Shown here: one piece after another, positions 45,934 through 55,130 of the stretch | Position numbering within the stretch: the first letter of the stretch is position 1 | How the letters are laid out: every line of letters begins with the position of its first letter | Source of the DNA: Paraburkholderia polaris | GTDB taxonomy: Bacteria; Pseudomonadota; Gammaproteobacteria; Burkholderiales; Burkholderiaceae | NCBI RefSeq assembly: GCF_012927345.1 | Contig: NZ_JABBGJ010000024.1 | Location: 1 to 64,000, forward strand | Direction of reading: 5' to 3' | DNA: 64,000 bases | Program-made: the position numbers and the translations under genes | Notes under the pieces: model-generated | The model's database searches: none | Told to the model about the DNA's origin: nothing | What the model saw: only the letters and a program-made list of their open reading frames with translations

Positions 45934-47403
45934 ATGGGCAAGGCAACCGGTTTTCTCGAGTTCGAGCGCCGCCACGAGGCGTACGAAGCTCCGCTCACGC
46001 GTGTGAAGCACTACAAGGAATTCGTCGCGGCACTGACCGACGACGAAGCCAAGATTCAAGGCGCGCGTTGCATGGACTGCGGCATTCCGTTCTGCAACAA
46101 CGGCTGCCCGGTGAACAACATCATCCCGGACTTCAACGACCTGGTGTTCCATCAGGACTGGAAGAACGCGATCGAAGTGCTGCACTCCACGAACAACTTC
46201 CCCGAGTTCACGGGTCGCATCTGCCCGGCGCCGTGTGAAGCGGCGTGCACGCTCGGCATCAACGACGACGCGGTCGGCATCAAGTCGATCGAACACGCGA
46301 TCATCGACAAAGCGTGGGCCGAAGGTTGGGTCGCGCCGCTGCCGCCGAAGCACAAGACCGGCAAGAAGGTCGCCGTGGTCGGATCCGGCCCCGCCGGTTT
46401 GGCCGTCGCGCAGCAACTCGCGCGCGTGGGGCACGATGTCGTCGTGTTCGAAAAGAACGACCGTATCGGCGGTTTGCTGCGTTACGGCATCCCTGACTTC
46501 AAGCTGGAAAAGTGGCTGATCGATCGCCGCATGCGCCAGATGGAAGCCGAAGGCGTGACGTTCCGCGCCAACGTGTTTATCGGCAAGGCAGACACGCTGC
46601 CGGAACATATCGGCAATACCGCGAAGGAAACCATCACGCCGGCCGAGCTGAAAGAACAGTTTGACGCGGTGGTGATCGCCGGTGGTTCGGAAACGCCGCG
46701 CGATCTGCCGGTACCGGGCCGCGAGCTGGAAGGCATCCACTACGCGATGGAATTCCTGCCGCAGCAGAACAAGGTGAACGCCGGCGACAAGGTCGCGAAC
46801 CAGTTGCTCGCCAAGGGCAAGCATGTGGTCGTGATCGGTGGCGGCGATACGGGTTCGGACTGCGTCGGTACGTCGAACCGTCATGGCGCGAAGAGCGTCA
46901 CGCAATTCGAGCTGCTGCCGCAACCGCCGGAAGAAGAGAACAAGCCGCTCGTGTGGCCGTACTGGCCGATCAAGCTGCGCACGTCGTCGTCGCATGACGA
47001 GGGTTGCTCGCGCGATTGGGCCGTTGCAACCAAGCGTCTCGAAGGCAAGAACGGCAAGGTCGAGAAGCTGATCGCCGCGCGCGTCGAATGGAAGGACGGC
47101 AAGATGCAGGAAGTGCCGAACTCGGAATTCGAAATGAAGGCCGATCTGGTGCTGCTGGCCATGGGCTTCACGCAACCGGTGTCGCCGGTGCTCGAAGCGT
47201 TCGGTGTCGACAAGGACAACCGCGGTAACGTGCGTGCGTCGACCGAAGGCGACAAGGCGTATTACACGTCGGTGGACAAGGTCTTCACCGCGGGCGATAT
47301 GCGTCGTGGCCAGTCGCTGGTGGTGTGGGCGATTCGTGAAGGCCGTCAGTGCGCACGGTCGGTCGACGCGTTCCTGATGGGCCATTCGGAACTGCCGCGC
47401 TAA
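45934..47403 (+). CDS. gltD: Glutamate synthase small subunit
   Basis: GltD takes electrons from NADPH through FAD and Fe-S clusters and feeds GltB. The product is 489 residues. The N-terminal cluster cysteines are in CMDCGIPFCNNGCPVNNIIP and CPAPCEAACTLG. The FAD motif is VAVVGSGPAGLAVAQQLA, and the NADPH motif is VVVIGGGDTGSDCVGT. A GAGAAGAGAA-type site precedes the ATG. Confidence 0.98.
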   Translation: MGKATGFLEFERRHEAYEAPLTRVKHYKEFVAALTDDEAKIQGARCMDCGIPFCNNGCPVNNIIPDFNDLVFHQDWKNAIEVLHSTNNFPEFTGRICPAPCEAACTLGINDDAVGIKSIEHAIIDKAWAEGWVAPLPPKHKTGKKVAVVGSGPAGLAVAQQLARVGHDVVVFEKNDRIGGLLRYGIPDFKLEKWLIDRRMRQMEAEGVTFRANVFIGKADTLPEHIGNTAKETITPAELKEQFDAVVIAGGSETPRDLPVPGRELEGIHYAMEFLPQQNKVNAGDKVANQLLAKGKHVVVIGGGDTGSDCVGTSNRHGAKSVTQFELLPQPPEEENKPLVWPYWPIKLRTSSSHDEGCSRDWAVATKRLEGKNGKVEKLIAARVEWKDGKMQEVPNSEFEMKADLVLLAMGFTQPVSPVLEAFGVDKDNRGNVRASTEGDKAYYTSVDKVFTAGDMRRGQSLVVWAIREGRQCARSVDAFLMGHSELPR

Positions 47404-47487
47404 CGTCTCCAGCTGGTTTCCGCCTGATGGCGTAGAAACCAGCTAATGCTTGCAGGACGAGGTGGAGACGACAAGGCGATAAAAAAC

Positions 47488-47522
47488 AAAGCCGGGCACC
47501 TGAGAGGGTGACCCGGCTTTTT
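47488..47522 (+). terminator. Terminator between gltD and dadA
   Basis: AAAGCCGGG-CACC (47488-47500) pairs with GGTGACCCGGCTTT (47507-47520) with one bulge, followed by Ts. The A-rich left flank lets it work for the - strand dadA unit too. Confidence 0.88.
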
Positions 47523-47537
47523 AACGTCTGCTTGTGG

Positions 47538-48803
47538 TTACTTCCGATAGCGCGCCAACGTGAGCCCGTCCAAATCGATCTCCGGCTTGCGCTGCGTAAT
47601 CAAATCCGCGACCACGCGGCCCGAACCCATCGACATCGCCCAACCCGTCGAGCCATGTCCGAGGTTCAGCCAAAGATTGTCCACGCCGGACGGGCCGAGC
47701 AACGGCGCGCCATCGGGCGTCATCGGCCGGCGGCCGACCCAGAAGTGCGCGGAGGTCGGATTGGCCGCGCGCGGAAACCAGTCGCTGAGCACTTTCATCA
47801 GTGTTTGCAGCGCCTGCTCGCGCAAGGTTGTCTGGCGATTGCCGAGTTCCGCGGTGCCGGCCACGCGCAAGTTGTTGCCGAAGCGCGTGATCGCTGTTTT
47901 CAGCGACTCGTCCATCAGTGCCGCAAGCGGGGCTTTTTCGTCGTCGGTGACGGGCAGCGTCGCCGAATAGCCTTTCACCGGGTAGAGCGGCACCTTCACG
48001 CCGAGCGGCGCGAGCAGCGCCGCACTGTCCACGCCCAGCGCCACCACCACTGCATCCGCTTGCAACGTCTCGCTGCCACGTTCGCTCTCGATCTTCACCG
48101 CGCGAACCGTACCGCCTCGCACGTCGAGCGAGCTCACACGTGTATCAAAGCGAAAGCGCACGCCGCTGCGCTCGCAGATCACGCGAAGTTCGCGGGTGAA
48201 GCGGGCGCAGTCGCCGGCTTCGTCGTCGGGGAGATAGAGGCCTGAGAGCGGCATCTGACGCGCCCAGCGCAAACCCGGTTCGATCTCGACGCACTGCGCC
48301 GCGCTGACTTCCCGATGCGCGATGCCGGCGTCGCGCAGGACCGCCAGCGCAGGTTGCGCGAGTTCGACGTCATACTCGCTGCGGAACAACTGCAGATAGC
48401 CCTGGCTGCGGCCATAGTCGAACGGATAACAGCCACGGAATTCGTGCAGACACTCGCGGCTGTAATAAGCGATGCGTTGCATGCGCTGCTTGTTGACGCG
48501 AAAGCGTTCGAGGTCGCATTCGCGCAGCCAGCGCGCGATCCAGCGCCATTGAGCCGGATCGAAGGTGGGGCGGAAGATCAGCGGCGAGGCCGGCTTGAAC
48601 AGATATTTGAGTATCTTCGCCGGCATGCCGGGCGCGGCCCACGGCGTTACATAGCCTGGTGCGATCACGCCGGCGTTGCCGAAACTGGTGGAAAGCGCGA
48701 CGTCCGGCTCGCGCTCGATCACGGTAACGTCGCAGCCTTGCTGGCGCAGATAAAACGCGGTGGCGACGCCGATCACACCGCCGCCCAGAACAATCGTTTT
48801 CAT
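47538..48803 (-). CDS. dadA: D-amino acid dehydrogenase small subunit
   Basis: DadA oxidises D-amino acids to 2-oxo acids and passes electrons to the respiratory chain. The start at 48803 gives MKTIVLGGGVIGVATAFYL and 421 residues. An upstream extension of the frame has no family similarity. The FAD-binding GGGVIGV and the C-terminal LWLNLGHGSTGWAMSMGSGR are typical. It lies 17 bp after an MFS transporter gene on the same strand. Confidence 0.93.
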   Translation of the reverse strand: MKTIVLGGGVIGVATAFYLRQQGCDVTVIEREPDVALSTSFGNAGVIAPGYVTPWAAPGMPAKILKYLFKPASPLIFRPTFDPAQWRWIARWLRECDLERFRVNKQRMQRIAYYSRECLHEFRGCYPFDYGRSQGYLQLFRSEYDVELAQPALAVLRDAGIAHREVSAAQCVEIEPGLRWARQMPLSGLYLPDDEAGDCARFTRELRVICERSGVRFRFDTRVSSLDVRGGTVRAVKIESERGSETLQADAVVVALGVDSAALLAPLGVKVPLYPVKGYSATLPVTDDEKAPLAALMDESLKTAITRFGNNLRVAGTAELGNRQTTLREQALQTLMKVLSDWFPRAANPTSAHFWVGRRPMTPDGAPLLGPSGVDNLWLNLGHGSTGWAMSMGSGRVVADLITQRKPEIDLDGLTLARYRK

Positions 48804-48820
48804 GTGTATGTACGGCGATT

Positions 48821-50080
48821 TCAGGCGGTAGGACGAACCGCGCCGAGCACTTTGCCCTTGGTTTCCGGCAGACACACTGCGGCGACGATCACCAGCAGAT
48901 AGCCCGAACCGGCGACGATGCCCATCGCCTTAACAAGCGTCATGGTTTGCGACAGTGTACCGACCAGGATCGGAAAGAACGAGCCGAGACCGCGGCCCAG
49001 GTTGTAGCAGAAGCCTTGCCCCGAGCCGCGGATCGAATTCGGATAGAGCTCGGACAAATACGCGCCGACGCCTGCGAAAATCCCCTGCACGACGATGCCG
49101 AGCGGGAAGCCGAGCGCGAGCATCATGCCGTCGGTGATCGGCAGCATCGTGTAGAACATGCCGAGCACGAACGAGCCGATCGCGAACAGCACGAACGACG
49201 CGCGCCGGCCGATCTTGTCGCAGAGAATCGCCCCGACGATATAGCCGGTGAACGAGCCGACGATCAGCACGATCAGATAGCCGCTGGTGTTGAAGACCGA
49301 CAGATGGCGCACGGTTTTCAGATAGGTCGGCAGCCAGGTGGTGATCGCGTAATAGCCGCCGAGCATGCCGGTGCACAGTACGCTGCCCAGCAGGGTTGTT
49401 TTGAGGTGGGGGAAGGAGAAGATCTGCAGGAAGTGCGAGGTATCGAAGCCGCTTTCGCGAGCGCGCCGGGTTTCGAGAAAGATTTCTGGATCGCTGACAT
49501 TGCGACGAATGTAGATGATCCACAGCGCGGGCAGCAGGCCGATCCAGAAGCAGGCGCGCCATGCGACCTGTTCCGGCAGCAGCGCGAAGAACGCCCAATA
49601 GATGATGGCAGCCGCGGCCCAGCCGACCGACCAGCTGCTTTGCACGGTGCCGACGGCTTTCGCGCGATGCTGAGGTGAACGGATGGTTTCAGCCATCATG
49701 ATGGTCACTACCGACCATTCACCGCCGAAGCCGATGCCTTGCAGCGTGCGGGTGGTCAGCAGTTGCCAGAACGAGTGGGTGAAGCCTGACAGGCAGGTGA
49801 AGATCGCGAAGGTGGCGATGGTCCACTGGAGGACGCGCACGCGTCCATAGCGGTCGGCGAGGATACCGGCGAGCCAACCGCCGATCGCCGACGAAATCAA
49901 CGAACTGGTCGCGATCATGCCGGCTTCGCTTTTGGTCATGCCCCAGGTCGCGATGAGCGTCGGAATGAGGAATGAGTAGATCATGAAGTCGAAGGCGTCG
50001 ACTGCGTAGCCGCCGAAGCCAGCGTAGAGGGTGCGGCGTTCGCGCTGGGTCAGTTCGGTGAACCATTGGAGAGAGGGCAT
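48821..50080 (-). CDS. MFS transporter, metabolite:H+ symporter type
   Basis: The product is 419 residues with 12 predicted membrane segments. The MFS signature between helices 2 and 3 is visible in LADRYGRVRV, and its repeat in CDKIGRRASF. The N terminus AGFGGYAVDAFDFMIYSFLIP resembles the sialic acid/aromatic acid/carboxylate symporter group. Being cotranscribed with dadA suggests it imports an amino acid or related acid, but the substrate cannot be read from sequence. Confidence 0.88.
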   Translation of the reverse strand: MPSLQWFTELTQRERRTLYAGFGGYAVDAFDFMIYSFLIPTLIATWGMTKSEAGMIATSSLISSAIGGWLAGILADRYGRVRVLQWTIATFAIFTCLSGFTHSFWQLLTTRTLQGIGFGGEWSVVTIMMAETIRSPQHRAKAVGTVQSSWSVGWAAAAIIYWAFFALLPEQVAWRACFWIGLLPALWIIYIRRNVSDPEIFLETRRARESGFDTSHFLQIFSFPHLKTTLLGSVLCTGMLGGYYAITTWLPTYLKTVRHLSVFNTSGYLIVLIVGSFTGYIVGAILCDKIGRRASFVLFAIGSFVLGMFYTMLPITDGMMLALGFPLGIVVQGIFAGVGAYLSELYPNSIRGSGQGFCYNLGRGLGSFFPILVGTLSQTMTLVKAMGIVAGSGYLLVIVAAVCLPETKGKVLGAVRPTA

Positions 50081-50330
50081 GTTTTCTTGTGGTCTCCAGG
50101 CGGTTTTTGCCTTCCGGCGGCTTGATCGAGGGTTTTTTGTATTCTAAGGGGGCGAGGTGTTGTGCGGCCAGCGGTGGTCAAAAATGGCGACGGGGTAAGA
50201 ACTCCATTCCGGTTCCTTACGAACTACTACCATGTAACCCAAAAAATATTGACCGCCGTTAAACTGCGCTGGCAGCGCTCAAGCTGCGGACATCCTCCTT
50301 ACGCCCGCGCTCGCCACCTCGCCATCGTCA

Positions 50331-51257
50331 ATGCCCGCAACCGCAAAAATCTGCTCGCCATCCCGCCGCTTCGCGAGCACGACTTTGCGGGCAAATCACT
50401 CGCGCCGCGCGTTCCTGAAATCCTCGGTAAGCGTGCTGCTGGTCTCGGGTATGAGCAGTTCGCTGCTGTCAGCTTGCGGGGGCGGAAATCTGAACGCTGA
50501 TCAGCCGGAAACGCCGCGTCTCGCCTCGGTGAACAACTTTCGCGACGTGGCGGGCGCGGCCGCCGGCTATCCCACTGTCGACGGGAAACAGATGCGCCGT
50601 GGCGCGTTCTATCGCGCGAACGCGCTGACCCTCAGCGCTGCCGACGCGGCCGCCCTCGACAAACTCGGCATCGCTTCGGTCTACGATCTGCGCACGCCCG
50701 GCGAAATCGCGCGCACCGTGGATATCCTCCCGGCCGGCGCGACATCACAAGCGCTCGACGTCCTGGGTATCAACGACTTCGTCGCGCCAACGTTCGATAC
50801 GGCAGGCGCCGCCGTCGCGTTCATGGAGGCCCAGGCGCGCGACTATGTCACCGGCGCTGCCCAGCGCGACGGCTACGGCGAACTCCTCACGCGGCTCGCC
50901 AATGGCGCCGGCGCGCAGCTGTTTCATTCCAACGCGGGTAAGGATCGCACCGGTTGGGTCGCGGCACTCCTGCTCAGCATTGCCAACGTGCCGCTCGACG
51001 TCATCATGCAGGACTATCTGCTGAGCAACGCCTATCTGGCCGAATCGATCCAGGCGCAGATCGCCACGTTGCGCGCGCAGGATAGCGACGCGGTTGCAAC
51101 GGTCGAGTCGCCCCTGTTCAACGTCGAGGAAAGTTATCTGCAAGCGGGGTTCGATCAGGTGCAGACGAGCTACGGCACCATGGCGAGCTATCTGACGCAA
51201 GGCCTTGGCATGTCTCAAGCAACGATCGACACGTTGCACGACCGCCTGGTCGCCTGA
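50331..51257 (+). CDS. Exported tyrosine-phosphatase-like protein with Ser in place of the catalytic Cys
   Basis: The product is 308 residues. The N terminus combines a Tat-like SRRAFLKSS with a lipobox (SSLLSAC at about residues 43-49), then a Gly-rich linker. The body matches the Tyr_phosphatase_2 family: NNFRDVAGA, KQMRRGAFYRANAL and GIASVYDLRTPGEI. The P-loop reads HSNAGKDRTGW instead of HCxxGKDRTG (codon TCC). The start at 50331 has no clear ribosome site. It diverges from the MFS-dadA unit. Confidence 0.85.
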   Translation: MPATAKICSPSRRFASTTLRANHSRRAFLKSSVSVLLVSGMSSSLLSACGGGNLNADQPETPRLASVNNFRDVAGAAAGYPTVDGKQMRRGAFYRANALTLSAADAAALDKLGIASVYDLRTPGEIARTVDILPAGATSQALDVLGINDFVAPTFDTAGAAVAFMEAQARDYVTGAAQRDGYGELLTRLANGAGAQLFHSNAGKDRTGWVAALLLSIANVPLDVIMQDYLLSNAYLAESIQAQIATLRAQDSDAVATVESPLFNVEESYLQAGFDQVQTSYGTMASYLTQGLGMSQATIDTLHDRLVA

Positions 51258-51309
51258 CTTATGCTCGCCGCGCCGGGTGTTGAGCGGAGCACGTCGGCAG
51301 GTACCGACG

Positions 51310-51341
51310 AAAAAAAGTCCGCCCCAAGAAAGCGGGCGGAC
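51310..51341 (-). terminator. Terminator of the two-component operon
   Basis: On the - strand, GTCCGCCCGC (51341-51332) and GGGGCGGAC pair with a short loop and are followed by seven Ts. It lies about 120 bp beyond the kinase stop and between convergent genes. Confidence 0.8.
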
Positions 51342-51462
51342 AGAGAAGGGCGGCATCGAGGTTGCCGGGGGCGACTATAACGCCACAGCCATCGCGAAAA
51401 CCCGTCCAGTAAGGGCGCGTAAGTGCCGGTACTGCACGCCGCTCAAGCCTTCTCGGCCATCC

Positions 51463-52734
51463 TCATAATCGTGGCGCCCCAACCGGCAATTCGATCCGTA
51501 CTTCCAGGCCGCCTTGCACGTGATTGCGCACGTGGCAGTGTCCGCCGCGATCGTGCGCGAGCCGCGCGACGATCGCGAGACCCAGGCCGCAATGACCTTC
51601 GCCGCCGCGCGCGGCGTCGAGCCGTACGAACGGTTTCATCGCCGCCGCGATGCGGTCGTCGGGAATGCCCGGGCCGTGGTCGCGCACGCTGATTACCCAA
51701 TGCCGCTCATCACGCGCCGTGGCGATATCCACCGGCGGCGAGCCGTGCTCGAGCGCGTTGTCGACGAGGTTCGTGACCAGCCGGTCGAGCAAGGTGCGCG
51801 GCAGTGTGAACGACGAACCGGCGCGCAGATCGAGCGTGAACAGCGGCGTCTCGGTGTTGTCGCCGGCGGAAAACTGTTCCTGCAGGAATTCGTCGACTTC
51901 GACCGGCGGCCCCGCGTCGGCGGACTGGCCGGCAAACTCCAGAAACTGCTGGACGATGTTGGTCAGCGAGTCGACGTCGCGGATCAGTCCGGCCCGCTCG
52001 TTTTCCGCGACCAGCACGCTCGCGCGCAACTTGAGCCGCGTGAGCGGCGCTTTCAGATCGTGCGCGACGCCTGCCAGCATCACCGCCTGGTCGTCGCCGG
52101 CCTCATTCAGGCGCCGCATCATATCGTTGAAGGAGCCGATCAGATCGCGTAGTTCACGCGGGCCTTGCACGGTCACGGGTTCCGGCCTGCCGCCTGAACC
52201 GAACGCGCGGGCTGCGTCGGCGACGCGCGATAGAGGCCGCTGCATCTGCCAGACCGCGAACAGCGACAGGATCAGCGCGGCCAGCAGCATCGAGATGGAT
52301 TCGACCAGGAAGCGCGGGCGCGGTGGTACGTCGACCGGCACGACGACCCAGTTCGACTTGCCGGGGAACAGCACCCATAACTGCGGCGGACGCAGGTCGT
52401 CGACGGCGATTTGTGTGCCGGGCGGCAGGTTTTCGCGCAGATGCCGGCTCAGTTCGATCAGCGGACGCTGATCCGGCGTGTGCAGGTGGATGCTCGCCGG
52501 CATGTTCCAGGTGGGCACGAGGTGCACACGCATGGCGGGCGCGAGCGCGGCACCCTTCATCGGCTCGCCGTTGATTGCCTGCAGCACCAGCAGAATGCCG
52601 CGCGCGAAGCCGTCGATTTCGTGGCGCGGCGGCTGCATCACCACCAGCACGAACCACCCGGCCTGAATCGCGAACAACACCGCTGTCGACAGCAACGCCA
52701 TTCTGCCGAACAGCGTGTTCAGCGGGTTTTTCAT
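51463..52734 (-). CDS. Sensor histidine kinase
   Basis: This membrane sensor phosphorylates the adjacent response regulator. The product is 423 residues with two membrane segments (about 13-35 and 150-170) around a periplasmic domain of about 110 residues. Then come HAMP (about 170-225), the phosphoacceptor box VAHDLKAPLTRLKLR, the N box NLVDNALEHG, DHGPGIPD and GLGLAIVARL. Layout resembles EnvZ-like kinases. The start overlaps the regulator stop (ATGA). Confidence 0.93.
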   Translation of the reverse strand: MKNPLNTLFGRMALLSTAVLFAIQAGWFVLVVMQPPRHEIDGFARGILLVLQAINGEPMKGAALAPAMRVHLVPTWNMPASIHLHTPDQRPLIELSRHLRENLPPGTQIAVDDLRPPQLWVLFPGKSNWVVVPVDVPPRPRFLVESISMLLAALILSLFAVWQMQRPLSRVADAARAFGSGGRPEPVTVQGPRELRDLIGSFNDMMRRLNEAGDDQAVMLAGVAHDLKAPLTRLKLRASVLVAENERAGLIRDVDSLTNIVQQFLEFAGQSADAGPPVEVDEFLQEQFSAGDNTETPLFTLDLRAGSSFTLPRTLLDRLVTNLVDNALEHGSPPVDIATARDERHWVISVRDHGPGIPDDRIAAAMKPFVRLDAARGGEGHCGLGLAIVARLAHDRGGHCHVRNHVQGGLEVRIELPVGAPRL

Positions 52735-53471
52735 GCGCTTGAGGCAGCCTCGTCGGCGAACGGCGTGCCGTCGGCGTCGGGCACGAACACGTAGCCTTTG
52801 CCGCGCACCGTCTGCACGTAGCAGGGATTGGACGGGTCGTCTTCGATCACACGGCGCAGGCGCCAGATGGGTACGTCGAGGCTGCGGTCGCGGAAGGCGA
52901 GATTGTCACGATGCACGAGATCGTGAATCAGCACGCGCGACAACACCTTGTACGGATTGTTGACGAAGATCTTTAGCAGCGCGAACTCACTGTCGCGCAG
53001 GGGCAGCTTCGCGTCGTCGCGCGACAGCGAGCGGGTGGCGAAGTCGAGTTCGAACGGGCCGAAGCGATACGGCTTGCGGGCTTCCGGCGCACTCGTGGTG
53101 GACGGCCCACGGCGGCGCAGCACCGTATGGATACGCGCGAGCAGTTCGCGTGGGTCGAACGGTTTGGTCAGATAGTCGTCCGCGCCGAGCGAGAGGCCGA
53201 CAATGCGGTCGGCCACCGTACCGCGCGCCGTCACGAAGATCACCGGAATGTCGTCGCCGGCGGCGCGCAGGGCGGTGAGCGCGCGCAAGCCGTCGGTGTT
53301 CGGCATCATGATGTCGAGCACGACGACCGACGGCCGTTCACGTTCGAGCCGGCGTTGCAAATGGGTGCCGTCGTGCAGCACCGACGCGTCGAAGCCGTTC
53401 GACTGCAGAAACTTGCAAAGCAGATCGCGTACGACCGGGTCGTCGTCGACGATAAGGACCTGTGGATTCAT
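52731..53471 (-). CDS. OmpR-family response regulator
   Basis: The product is 246 residues. The receiver domain has the acidic pocket DDDP near the N terminus, the phosphorylation Asp in VVVLDIMMPNTDG and the Lys in YLTKPFDP. The winged-helix DNA-binding domain is C-terminal, with DRSLDVPIWRLRRVIE and VQTVRGKGYVF. It is cotranscribed with the kinase. A closely similar regulator lies 590 bp upstream on the same strand. Confidence 0.95.
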   Translation of the reverse strand: MNPQVLIVDDDPVVRDLLCKFLQSNGFDASVLHDGTHLQRRLERERPSVVVLDIMMPNTDGLRALTALRAAGDDIPVIFVTARGTVADRIVGLSLGADDYLTKPFDPRELLARIHTVLRRRGPSTTSAPEARKPYRFGPFELDFATRSLSRDDAKLPLRDSEFALLKIFVNNPYKVLSRVLIHDLVHRDNLAFRDRSLDVPIWRLRRVIEDDPSNPCYVQTVRGKGYVFVPDADGTPFADEAASSA

Positions 53472-54063
53472 GGCGAAATTCTAGTCTGGCGCGCGCGACG
53501 CACGACTCACTGTTTTCTTACCAATGCTTACGCAAAGCCGCGCCGTCCTTGCTGGTTCGGGCGCGAGGCCCGCCACCAAAGGCTCACGGCATATTTCACG
53601 ACAGCCATATTCAGCAATGTATTGCCCGCGCGGTGCCAACGTGCGGCGCGGCGCGACATTCATTTTGCACCGCTTAAATTCCTCTGATGAAAGAATTTGC
53701 GCGCAGTTGCTACTGATGGCAATGGGTCGCAACGAGTCGTAAGAACCGCCGGAAAGCGCGCGTTCCTTCGTGCATCGCCACCGCGTGTGCGGCGAGATGA
53801 TTCGTCGTGCAGTACGTTGCGCCGCATGTCGAAAAAAGCCTAACGCCTTGGGCCCAACAGACAGTCGGCGCGAAATCGAAACCTGGCGCCATGCGAGGCT
53901 GATCATGACCATTCATAGCAATTCAGTTCGACCCGTTTTTCTTCGCGCGCGCCCACGCGGGCGGCGGAGAAGCCTCAATGCGGGGGTGTGCGCGACATGT
54001 GCGACACGCTGCATAAGTTTTCTTAAGTCCGAGGCCAGGCGCCGGGCGCTCGCCAGACGAGCA
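53472..54063. other. Non-coding gap between two response regulator genes
   Basis: 592 bp with no supportable gene. Open frames in it lack ribosome sites and recognisable domains. The stretch 53640-53720 is AT-richer than its surroundings. It should contain the promoter of the regulator-kinase pair, which reads leftward. Confidence 0.7.
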
Positions 54064-54804
54064 TCATGCAAGCGGTGGCGTGTTGCGTTCCGCTGCGCCG
54101 ATTTCGCCGTCCGGCACGAACACATAGCCGCGTCCCCAGACGGTTTGCACATAGCGAGGCTCGGACGGATCCACTTCGATCAGCCGGCGCAAACGCCAGA
54201 TCGACACATCAAGACTGCGATTGCGATGCAACTCGCTATTGCCGTGCAGCTTCTCCAGCAACTGCGCGCGCGTGAGTACGGTCATCGCGTGCGTGACAAA
54301 TACCTTGAGCATCGCGAATTCGCTCGAACGCAGCGGAATGCGCTCGCCATCGCGGCGCAATTCGCGCGCCGGGAAATTCACCTCGAAACGACCGAAGCGA
54401 TAGGGCGCGCGTTGCTCCGGCGCGCTCGGTGCAATCGCGCCGCGGCGGCGCAGGACCGTGCGGATTCGCGCGACCAGCTCGCTTGGTTCGAATGGCTTGC
54501 CGAGATAGTCGTCGGCGCCGAGTTCGAGGCCGATCACGCGGTCGATCGGATCGGCGCGCGCGGTCAGCAGGATCACAGGAATATCGTCGCCGGCGACGCG
54601 CAATGCGCGCAGCGCGCTGATGCCGTCGAGCTCCGGCATCATGATGTCGAGCACGACCAGCGCGGGACGCTCGTTCTGTAATGTGCTCTGCAGCGCCATA
54701 CCGTGTTCGAGTGTGGACACCTTGAAGCCACGCCCTAGCAGATATTCGCTGACGAGCTCGCGTACGACGGGGTCGTCGTCGACGACCAGAATGGATTGGT
54801 TCAT
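54064..54804 (-). CDS. Second OmpR-family response regulator (orphan paralogue)
   Basis: The product is 246 residues and closely resembles the regulator at 52731-53471, for instance in VVDDDPVVREL, VVLDIMMPELDGISALRALR, GADDYLGKPFEP and DRSLDVSIWRLRRLIE. The start at 54804 aligns the two paralogues. An in-frame ATG at 54813 is possible. No kinase gene is adjacent, so it is an orphan here, although the nearby kinase could act on both. Two hairpins lie in its leader. Confidence 0.93.
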   Translation of the reverse strand: MNQSILVVDDDPVVRELVSEYLLGRGFKVSTLEHGMALQSTLQNERPALVVLDIMMPELDGISALRALRVAGDDIPVILLTARADPIDRVIGLELGADDYLGKPFEPSELVARIRTVLRRRGAIAPSAPEQRAPYRFGRFEVNFPARELRRDGERIPLRSSEFAMLKVFVTHAMTVLTRAQLLEKLHGNSELHRNRSLDVSIWRLRRLIEVDPSEPRYVQTVWGRGYVFVPDGEIGAAERNTPPLA

Positions 54805-54860
54805 CCAGGTCATCTTAGTGATCCGCGCGAGCAGCGCAAAGCGGGTAACGCTTTCGAATC

Positions 54861-54942
54861 CTTTCTCGCGAAAGAGAAAGCAAGCGTGTGGAGAGTCCGG
54901 TAGCAGTGAGGGGCGAAGCGGGCCGGACGTGATACGGCCCGC
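54861..54942 (-). promoter_or_regulatory. Two hairpins in the leader of the second response regulator
   Basis: CTTTCTC/GAGAAAG (54861-54867 with 54874-54880, 6-nt loop) and GCGGGCCG/CGGCCCGC (54918-54925 with 54935-54942, 9-nt loop). Neither has a T tract. They lie 57-138 bp upstream of the start and could be leader structures or the end of the upstream SDR transcript. Confidence 0.35.
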
Positions 54943-55130
54943 ACGACTATCGTCGCTGCCATAAGGGCTTTTCAAAGCCGGGAACAGCTTGCCCGCTTCG
55001 CAAATGCTTTCGAACTCTTCTCGCGTGTTTCCGGATGTTGCGGCGTGTGGACTGGCGGTGCTGATCGTTGTGCGAACGTGCGTGGGTCGCCTGACAGCGT
55101 GAACGATCGGGCTGACGAGCGATGTGCTGC

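Noticed and set aside
53770..54681. A 303-codon + strand frame across the regulator gap
   Set aside because: It mostly overlaps the second response regulator antisense and has no ribosome site or domain.
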